A stretch of DNA of 64,000 nucleotides from Pseudoalteromonas espejiana DSM 9414 (GTDB lineage: Bacteria > Pseudomonadota > Gammaproteobacteria > Enterobacterales > Alteromonadaceae), in the NCBI RefSeq assembly GCF_002221525.1, contig NZ_CP011028.1:1995001-2059000 (forward strand), written 5' to 3'. The stretch's first letter is position 1; each line of letters opens with the position of its first letter. Of the stretch, positions 57,822 to 64,000 are shown piece by piece. The notes below the pieces were generated by a model, which worked only from the letters and a program-made list of their open reading frames with translations, was not told where the DNA came from and did no database searches. Made by a program: the position numbers and the translations under genes.

Positions 57822-59157
57822 TTTCGTACCGTTTAAGTGGGCTTTGCGCATCGCGCTCTTTTAGGTAATCGAGTTTTTGTTTAATTTTTTGCTCAAGGCC
57901 GCGATCGCTCGGTAAGTAATATTTCTTAGTGTCCATTTCTGGTGGTAAGTACTTTTCACCTGCGGCAAAGGCACCCTCTTCGTTATGCGCATAGCGGTAT
58001 TCGGCGCCATAACCTAAGTCTTTCATTAAGTTGGTTGGTGCATTGCGTAAATGCTCAGGCACCGGGTAACTTGGTTCGTTTTTGGCATCTGCCTTTGCTT
58101 GGTTAAATGCCATATAAACCGCATTACTTTTCGGTGCGCTGGCTAAATATAAGGTGGCTTGTGCAATGGCGCGCTCGCCCTCACTTGGGCCTACACGCTG
58201 AAATATATCCCATGCGTTTAACGCCACTTCCATCGCTCGGGGGTCGGCGTTGCCTATGTCTTCTGTTGCAATGGCAAGTAAACGCCTTGCTACATAAAGA
58301 GGGTCGCCACCGCCAGCTAAAATACGGCAGTACCAATAAAGCGCACCATCGGGTGAGCTTCCGCGTACTGACTTATGAAAAGCCGATATTAAATCGTAAA
58401 ATTCATCGCCGCCTTTATCGTATTTAGCTAAATGCGTGGGAAGTACTTGGCTTAATACATGCTCATCTACATTGTATGTGCCGTTTTGCTCGGTGGTTAA
58501 ATCAACCGCTTGTTCAAGCAGATTTAACACTTTACGGGCATCACCACCGCTTGCTTGGCACAGTGCCTGTTTGGCGTTATTAGCAATAACTATGTTTTTT
58601 TGGTTTAGTTGCTCATCTTGCAAAAGTGCACGCTCTATCACTGTGTAGAGGTCGCTCTCTTGTAATGACTTTAAAACATACACGCGTGCGCGCGATAAAA
58701 TAGCGTTATTAAGTGCAAACGAGGGGTTTTCGGTTGTTGCGCCTACAAATATAAAGGTGCCATCTTCTATGTGAGGTAAAAATGCATCTTGCTGTGATTT
58801 GTTAAAGCGGTGCACTTCATCAACAAACATAAGGGTGCGTTGTCCGCGGCTTTGGAGGTTATCTTGCGCTTGCGTTACGCTGTCGCGAATATCTTTTACG
58901 CCTGCGGTAACAGCCGACATTTGTATAAGCTCGGCATCGGCATGGTTTGCAATAATTTGCGCAAGGGTTGTTTTACCCACCCCTGGCGGGCCCCACAAAA
59001 TTAAGCTATGGCAACGCCCTGCGACAATGGCTTGGTGCAGGGGTTTATCGTCACTAAGTAAATGTTGCTGACCTATGTATTCGTCAAGCGTTGTTGGGCG
59101 CATTCGCGCCGCAAGTGGGCGTACATCGGGCCCAAAGTTAAACCCTAAATTATTCAC
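57814..59157 (-). CDS. rarA: Replication-associated recombination protein RarA (MgsA)
   Basis: This AAA+ ATPase of 447 residues, related to clamp loaders, has Walker [17 protein letters not shown], Walker [21 protein letters not shown] and sensor 1 GATTENPSF. It ends with the C-terminal MgsA_C tetramerisation block ([21 protein letters not shown]). The N-terminal [21 protein letters not shown] is diagnostic. It acts at stalled replication forks. It overlaps lolA by 8 bases upstream and crcB by 8 bases downstream. Confidence 0.97.
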   Translation of the reverse strand: MNNLGFNFGPDVRPLAARMRPTTLDEYIGQQHLLSDDKPLHQAIVAGRCHSLILWGPPGVGKTTLAQIIANHADAELIQMSAVTAGVKDIRDSVTQAQDNLQSRGQRTLMFVDEVHRFNKSQQDAFLPHIEDGTFIFVGATTENPSFALNNAILSRARVYVLKSLQESDLYTVIERALLQDEQLNQKNIVIANNAKQALCQASGGDARKVLNLLEQAVDLTTEQNGTYNVDEHVLSQVLPTHLAKYDKGGDEFYDLISAFHKSVRGSSPDGALYWYCRILAGGGDPLYVARRLLAIATEDIGNADPRAMEVALNAWDIFQRVGPSEGERAIAQATLYLASAPKSNAVYMAFNQAKADAKNEPSYPVPEHLRNAPTNLMKDLGYGAEYRYAHNEEGAFAAGEKYLPPEMDTKKYYLPSDRGLEQKIKQKLDYLKERDAQSPLKRYEND

Positions 59158-59776
59158 CGTTACTCTGATCGTCTATTTCAACACCCTCTGGCGGGGTAAA
59201 TTCAAAGGTACTTGTATCAAGCGCGGTATTTACTTTTGCATCGCTAAAGCTAAATGATGAAAGCTGACCAGAGTTATCGGTAACAACTAACTTAGCAAGG
59301 CCTTGCTCGTTACCTGCAAAGGTAATATCAAGCTGTTCTACTTGGCTCTCTACGCCTTTATTTGGCGTAACACTATAGCCAGAGTTAGTAGCTTGTACGC
59401 TATATTTTTCCCATTGTGCGGGATCTTTTGAGGTAAGCAATACAAACGGTGTTGAGTCTATAAGGCTGTGGGTATCCATTATGGTTACTTGCTCAGCAAA
59501 ACTGTCGAAGTAATAGGTTTTGTCGCCATTTGATACAAATAAAGTATCGTCTGGGTTTGTTTGCTGCCAGCGGATCATCATAGGCTGTTTAAGGGCAATT
59601 GTGCCCTCGCCTTGCATAACTGCTTGGCCTTGCGAGTCGGTTACATTTTGTGAAAACTGCGCTTTAAAGCTTTTAAGTGTGGCTAGTTTGTCTTGCAGTG
59701 CTTGGCTGTCGTCAGCAAAGCTAGGCGTGGCAATTAAACTGCCAAGCACTAATAATAAACTGTTTAATTTTTTCAT
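59150..59776 (-). CDS. lolA: Periplasmic lipoprotein chaperone LolA
   Basis: This protein of 208 residues has a signal peptide ending ATPSFA. The half-barrel fold has LATLKSFKAQFSQNVTDSQG, LKQPMMIRWQQTNPDDTLFVSNG and TYYFDSFAEQVTIMD. It carries lipoproteins from LolCDE to LolB. ATG overlaps the ftsK stop as TAATG. Confidence 0.96.
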   Translation of the reverse strand: MKKLNSLLLVLGSLIATPSFADDSQALQDKLATLKSFKAQFSQNVTDSQGQAVMQGEGTIALKQPMMIRWQQTNPDDTLFVSNGDKTYYFDSFAEQVTIMDTHSLIDSTPFVLLTSKDPAQWEKYSVQATNSGYSVTPNKGVESQVEQLDITFAGNEQGLAKLVVTDNSGQLSSFSFSDAKVNTALDTSTFEFTPPEGVEIDDQSNGE

Positions 59777-62295
59777 TAATTTGCTCCATTAGGTACTAAT
59801 ACATCACGAGCGCCGTTGTGACCTGGCGAACTCACGATACCCGATGTTTCCATTTGTTCTACTAGTCGTGCTGCACGGTTATAGCCAACACGCAATTTAC
59901 GCTGTACTGACGATACCGATACTTTACCGGTTTCTATTACAAATGCGACCGCTTCGTCGTAAAGAGGGTCTGACTCTTCATCTGCGCTTTCGCTTGCTTC
60001 ACCGGGTAATAAAATATCTTCCGTGGCTTCGCCATTTAAAATTTCGTCTACGTAGTTTGGTTTACCACGTGCTTTCCAATCATTTACAACGGCGTGTACT
60101 TCATGGTCGTCAACAAACGCGCCATGCACACGCTCTGGTACACTTGTTCCTGGCGGTAAATAAAGCATGTCACCCATACCTAATAGGTTTTCGGCGCCTT
60201 GCTGGTCAAGTATGGTACGCGAGTCTATTTTACTTGATACCTGAAACGCCATTCTCGTAGGTATATTGGCTTTAATTAAGCCGGTAATTACATCTACCGA
60301 TGGGCGCTGTGTTGCAAGTACTAAGTGTATGCCTGCAGCACGTGCTTTTTGCGCAATACGTGCAATTAGCTCTTCAACTTTTTTACCTACAATCATCATC
60401 ATGTCGGCAAATTCGTCAATAACTACCACTATGCTTGGTAGTTTATCTAGCTCATCTGGGCCTTCTTTCATGCCGTCGGTGTCTTTAAATAAGGGGTCAA
60501 GAATTGGGTAACCCGCCTCTTTGGCTTCCATTACTTTTTGGTTGTAACCTTTTAAGTTACGTACACCCAGCGCCGACATTAATTTATAGCGGCGCTCCAT
60601 TTCGCCTACACACCAACGCAGCGCGTTAGCCGCTTCTTTCATATCGGTGACTACTTCACACAATAAATGCGGAATACCTTCGTATACCGAAAGCTCAAGC
60701 ATTTTTGGGTCAATCATGATCATACGAACATCTTCAGGGCCCGATTTGTACAGTAAGCTTAATATCATCACATTAACGCCCACTGACTTACCAGAACCGG
60801 TGGTACCCGCTACCAGTAAGTGTGGCATTTTACCTAAATCGGCACATACAGGTTGCCCTGCAATATCTTTACCTAGCACCATGGTTAATGGTGATGGGTT
60901 TTGCTCAAATTTAGGAGCATTAATTACCTCAGATAAACGTACAATTTCGCGGTATTTGTTAGGCAGTTCTATGCCTATATATGTTTTCCCAGGTATAACT
61001 TCAACTACACGTACGCTAATAGCTGAAAGTGAACGGGCTAAATCTTTAGATAAGCCAGTGATTTTAGACACCTTTATGCCTGGTGCTAAATCAAGCTCAA
61101 AACGCGTTACTACAGGCCCCGGGTAAACCCCTACTACAGTGGCTTGTACGTTAAAGTCGAGTAATTTTGTTTCAACAAGGCGCGATACGGTATCGAGCTC
61201 TTCTTGAGAAATTGGGTTTTTAGCTTTGTCTGGTCTGTCGAGTAAATCAAGTGAAGGTAAAGGCCCCGGTGGCAGCTCTTTATCAAGTAACTCTTCAAAT
61301 TTTTCTTTTGCTGTTGGCGGTGGCTGATACGCAGGTTTTGGCTTAGGCATAGGCCTTGCTGGCGATACAACCGTAGTAACTGGTTTTTCAGGTTCAACTA
61401 CTTGGCTTTGATCAAGCGCGTTAAGTGCAGCCGCTGTATCTATTGGCTCATCGTCTATGGCGCTAAAGCCAATTTCTTGGTCGAGTATATCGTCAAGCTC
61501 ATCAAATGGGCTGTAGTCATCACTAATTTGTGGCTCGCTAAACGTTGGTTGCTCTTTAGTAATGGCTTTTTGTTTATCTTGTTTTTTATTTTTAACAGGT
61601 GCTTGTTCAAATTCTGGCTCTTGCTCATCAAAGCTAATGTCGGCAAAATCTTCTTTATTAAACTCAGCATCAGCTGGGACGCTATTATTGGCAATTCGTT
61701 CTCTTTGCATCCAACCTTGTGCGTAATTAGCAATGTATCGGTATGCCCTTACCACTAAGTCACCCAGGTAATCTACAAATTCAACCCAAGATACGCCAGT
61801 TAATAAAGTAAGGCCTGCAAAAAAGAAACATAATAATAAAATAGAGGTGCCAGTAAAGTTGAATGCAGGCATCATCGCCGATGCAATTACATCGCCCACT
61901 ACCCCGCCCGATGAAAAGTTATAAATATCATCAAAATTAATGCTGCTAATGGCGGTAGCTGACGTTATAAATAAGGCAAAGCCTATAACGCGAAGCGCAA
62001 GTGTTGTGTAATCAAGCTGTAAAATTCGGTGGGGTTGCTTAAATAATAAATAACCAAATAATTGAATAGCGGCCGGTACTAAATAAGCAAGCCAGCCAAA
62101 TGTAAGTAATAGTATGTCGGCAATCCACGCACCTGCAGTGCCTGTGATATTTTTTACATTTCTAAATTCACCAGTTTGCGACCACGCAGGGTCAGCTGGA
62201 TCAAAGCTGATTAAAGCACATAAAATGAATATTGCCGCAAAGGTGCTGATGATCAGCCCTGTTTCTAATAGTCTTTGCACACCGTTTAGGCGCAT
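59776..62295 (-). CDS. ftsK: DNA translocase FtsK
   Basis: This protein of 839 residues has four N-terminal membrane helices (about residues 15-35, 60-85, 105-125 and 145-170). A short acidic, Pro/Gln-rich linker (about 210-340) is much shorter than in E. coli (1329 residues in total). The alpha-beta motor has [16 protein letters not shown] and [13 protein letters not shown]. The gamma domain winged helix ([26 protein letters not shown]) reads KOPS and activates XerCD. It clears chromosome dimers at the septum. A 166-base gap separates it from lrp. Confidence 0.97.
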   Translation of the reverse strand: MRLNGVQRLLETGLIISTFAAIFILCALISFDPADPAWSQTGEFRNVKNITGTAGAWIADILLLTFGWLAYLVPAAIQLFGYLLFKQPHRILQLDYTTLALRVIGFALFITSATAISSINFDDIYNFSSGGVVGDVIASAMMPAFNFTGTSILLLCFFFAGLTLLTGVSWVEFVDYLGDLVVRAYRYIANYAQGWMQRERIANNSVPADAEFNKEDFADISFDEQEPEFEQAPVKNKKQDKQKAITKEQPTFSEPQISDDYSPFDELDDILDQEIGFSAIDDEPIDTAAALNALDQSQVVEPEKPVTTVVSPARPMPKPKPAYQPPPTAKEKFEELLDKELPPGPLPSLDLLDRPDKAKNPISQEELDTVSRLVETKLLDFNVQATVVGVYPGPVVTRFELDLAPGIKVSKITGLSKDLARSLSAISVRVVEVIPGKTYIGIELPNKYREIVRLSEVINAPKFEQNPSPLTMVLGKDIAGQPVCADLGKMPHLLVAGTTGSGKSVGVNVMILSLLYKSGPEDVRMIMIDPKMLELSVYEGIPHLLCEVVTDMKEAANALRWCVGEMERRYKLMSALGVRNLKGYNQKVMEAKEAGYPILDPLFKDTDGMKEGPDELDKLPSIVVVIDEFADMMMIVGKKVEELIARIAQKARAAGIHLVLATQRPSVDVITGLIKANIPTRMAFQVSSKIDSRTILDQQGAENLLGMGDMLYLPPGTSVPERVHGAFVDDHEVHAVVNDWKARGKPNYVDEILNGEATEDILLPGEASESADEESDPLYDEAVAFVIETGKVSVSSVQRKLRVGYNRAARLVEQMETSGIVSSPGHNGARDVLVPNGAN

Positions 62296-62461
62296 AACTT
62301 CCTATCCCTCTTTATTATTCTATTGGCACTTGCATAGCAGTCAAATACCTTAGCAGGAAATGCAATTTGATGCACTTTATCTTAGTTTGTATGGCCTGAT
62401 TATGAACAAGTTTTTATAAATTAGGCGTAATAAAATATTTATTGGCTATGTCCTTAATAAT

Positions 62462-62941
62462 TTAAGCAATATAAGGGCGAATAATAACGCCGTCTTCTCC
62501 TTTTACTTCTTCCATCACTACATAAGTGCGGCTTTCGCTTACGTTAGGTAATTTTAAAAGAATGTCGCCTAATACGCCGCGGTACTCCGACATATCGTTT
62601 ACACGGGTTTTTAATAAAAAGTCAAAATTGCCTGATACTAAATGGCACTCTATTATTTCTTCGTGCTTTTTTACGGCTGCGCTAAATTCGTCAAATACAT
62701 CGGGTGACGTTTTAGTAATGGTCACTTCAACATACACAGATAACCCCTGCCCAAGCTTTGCAGGATCGACCACCGCTTTATAGCCAAGTATGTAGCCTTC
62801 ACGCTCTAATTTTTTAACACGCTCCAGACAGGGCGTGGCACTCAGGCCAACTCGTCGGGCCAGTTCAACATTTGAAAGGCGTCCATCGTGCTGTAATTCC
62901 ATTAAAATTTTGCGGTCAATTCTGTCTAATAACTGATGCAT
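62462..62941 (-). CDS. lrp: Leucine-responsive regulatory protein
   Basis: This protein of 159 residues starts at MHQLLDRIDRKIL (62941). A longer reading from 63004 adds 21 residues unlike any Lrp. An N-terminal winged HTH (DGRLSNVELARRVGLSATPCLERVKKLEREGYI) is followed by the RAM effector domain (LGQGLSVYVEVTI, VSGNFDFLLKTRVNDMSEYR). It is a near-global regulator of amino-acid metabolism that senses leucine and alanine. The position before ftsK identifies the true Lrp orthologue rather than an AldR-type paralogue. A strong Lrp-box match lies just upstream of the ATG. Confidence 0.95.
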   Translation of the reverse strand: MHQLLDRIDRKILMELQHDGRLSNVELARRVGLSATPCLERVKKLEREGYILGYKAVVDPAKLGQGLSVYVEVTITKTSPDVFDEFSAAVKKHEEIIECHLVSGNFDFLLKTRVNDMSEYRGVLGDILLKLPNVSESRTYVVMEEVKGEDGVIIRPYIA

Positions 62942-62950
62942 AAGCCCAAC

Positions 62951-62965
62951 TAGTTTATTATTCTG
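62951..62965. promoter_or_regulatory. Lrp box in the lrp leader
   Basis: TAGTTTATTATTCTG fits the published Lrp consensus YAGHAWATTWTDCTR at 14 of 15 positions (mismatch at position 5). It lies 9 bases upstream of the lrp ATG, in the lrp-ald divergent region. Autoregulation and shared control of ald are the natural reading. Confidence 0.6.
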
Positions 62966-63015
62966 TTTATATTTATTATTTAGATAATAACACTGGTTTG
63001 GCATTTAAAAAAGGT

Positions 63016-63044
63016 GAGACACACTGCCTTATGATGAATATAAT
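63016..63044 (+). promoter_or_regulatory. Promoter of ald
   Basis: GAGACA (63016-63021, 4 of 6 to consensus) lies 17 bases from a perfect TATAAT (63039-63044). Transcription would start about 33 bases before the ald ATG. Confidence 0.65.
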
Positions 63045-63083
63045 AGTGGAAAATGTTAATCCGTTCTTATTAAGGCAAATTTT

Positions 63084-64000
63084 ATGATTATTGGTGTACC
63101 TAAAGAAATTAAAAACCATGAATACCGTGTAGGTATGGTTCCTGCGAGTGTTCGTGAACTAGTAAATCACGGCCACCAAGTGATTGTTGAAACTGATGCA
63201 GGTATGGGCATTGGTTTTACAAACGAAGATTACACACAAGCTGGCGCTGAAATTTTAGCAACTGCTGCTGATGTTTTTGCTAAAGCAGAGATGATCGTAA
63301 AAGTAAAAGAGCCTCAAGCTGTTGAACGTGCCATGTTACGTGAAGACCAAATTTTATTTACTTACCTTCACCTTGCACCTGATCTTCCACAAACTGAAGA
63401 CCTTGTTAAGAGCAAAGCAGTTTGTATTGCATACGAAACCGTCACTGACGCACGTGGTGGTTTACCGCTTCTTGCACCTATGAGTGAAGTAGCTGGTCGT
63501 ATGTCTATTCAGGCTGGTGCACAAGCGCTTGAAAAATCTAACCACGGCCGCGGCATGCTTCTTGGTGGCGTACCAGGTGTTGAAGCTGCTAAAGTTGTTG
63601 TAATTGGCGGCGGCATGGTTGGCCGTAGCGCAGCGCAAATGGCTGTTGGTATGGGCGCAGACGTTGTAGTACTTGACCGTAACATTGATGTACTTCGTGC
63701 ATTAGACGCGCAATTTGGTAATAAAGTAAAAGCGATTTACTCAACTGCCGATGCACTTGAAAAACATGTACTAGAAGCAGACCTAGTAATTGGTGGCGTA
63801 CTAATCCCTGGTGCAGCAGCACCTAAACTAGTAACAGCTGATCACATTAAAGCAATGAAGCCTGGCGCTGCAATTGTGGATGTTGCTATTGACCAAGGTG
63901 GTTGTATTGCTACTTCTAAAGCAACTACACACGCTGATCCAACATACATTGTTGATGAAGTTGTTCACTACTGTGTTGCTAACATGCCTGGCGCTGTTCC
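63084..64000 (+). CDS. ald: Alanine dehydrogenase, partial (C-terminus beyond right edge)
   Basis: About 305 codons are present, open to the right edge (family length about 370). It starts MIIGVPKEIKNHEYRVGMVPASVRELV. The substrate residues are in MIVKVKEPQ (Lys) and LFTYLHLAPD (His). The NAD-binding Rossmann is VVVIGGGMVGRSAAQMAVGMGA, and DVAIDQGGCIATSK follows. It interconverts L-alanine and pyruvate plus ammonium with NAD. It is divergent from lrp, the usual arrangement where an Lrp-family protein controls ald. The SD is TAAGGCAAATTTT. Confidence 0.95.
   Translation, partial: MIIGVPKEIKNHEYRVGMVPASVRELVNHGHQVIVETDAGMGIGFTNEDYTQAGAEILATAADVFAKAEMIVKVKEPQAVERAMLREDQILFTYLHLAPDLPQTEDLVKSKAVCIAYETVTDARGGLPLLAPMSEVAGRMSIQAGAQALEKSNHGRGMLLGGVPGVEAAKVVVIGGGMVGRSAAQMAVGMGADVVVLDRNIDVLRALDAQFGNKVKAIYSTADALEKHVLEADLVIGGVLIPGAAAPKLVTADHIKAMKPGAAIVDVAIDQGGCIATSKATTHADPTYIVDEVVHYCVANMPGAV

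Noticed and set aside
57814..57900. Possible fluoride riboswitch before crcB
   Set aside because: The crcB start codon lies inside the end of rarA and no riboswitch-like pseudoknot elements are seen there.
59844..60260. Open frame of 138 codons on the plus strand opposite ftsK
   Set aside because: Antisense to the FtsK gamma and motor region. No start signal or recognisable domain.

Overview
The window is about 40% GC and reads as the chromosome of a marine gammaproteobacterium of the order Alteromonadales, most likely Pseudoalteromonas. The evidence is the protein style (a 180-kDa-class NAD-glutamate dehydrogenase, DUF3466, DUF4826, an NhaC antiporter) and two syntenic blocks shared with E. 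coli: serT-yccA-tus-rluE-nudJ-mnmA-hflD-purB, and lrp-ftsK-lolA-rarA-serS. No rRNA, CRISPR array, prophage or intact insertion sequence was seen. Both window edges cut genes: comEC on the left and ald on the right.

Layout. 1-10 kb: comEC (partial) diverging from a DUF2062 gene, then a minus-strand run of DUF3466, uup, a small glutaredoxin-like gene, rlmKL, zapC and pyrD. 10-15 kb: the large glutamate dehydrogenase. 15-22 kb: a four-gene cluster transcribed DUF1302 > DUF1329 > Ycf48-like > RND/MMPL transporter. It looks like an envelope-spanning system for a hydrophobic substrate, with a near-perfect palindrome upstream and an internal terminator-like hairpin. 22-30 kb: pepN-DUF2835, nhaC, prc-proQ and msrC with a very acidic small protein. 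30-33 kb: a small membrane protein, a CPBP-family intramembrane protease and a membrane-anchored LytTR regulator. 32.9-41 kb: tandem tRNA-Ser(UGA) genes, yccA, tusDCBE, rluE, nudJ, a frameshifted diguanylate cyclase on the opposite strand, then mnmA-hflD-purB. 41-54 kb: mixed accessory and metabolic genes, including roxA, an acetyltransferase, an M28 peptidase, a GFA pseudogene, a lipoprotein with UxuR/ExuR-like operators, an ABC exporter, MAPEG, an endonuclease/phosphatase-family protein, avtA and a PQQ-type sugar dehydrogenase. 54.5-56 kb: a small AT-rich accessory islet with a decayed retropepsin-like gene and an intact TIR-domain protein. 56-64 kb: serS, crcB, rarA, lolA, ftsK and lrp, and then divergent ald.

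How the genes work together. The tRNA-maturation genes are linked: TusBCDE relays sulfur to MnmA, which thiolates U34. RluE, RlmKL and RoxA modify the ribosome. Lrp sits divergent to alanine dehydrogenase, with a 14/15 match to the Lrp box just upstream of its own start codon. The least explained parts are the DUF1302/DUF1329/Ycf48/RND cluster, the TIR islet and the LytTR-CPBP pair. None of these could be shown to be a new system from sequence alone.
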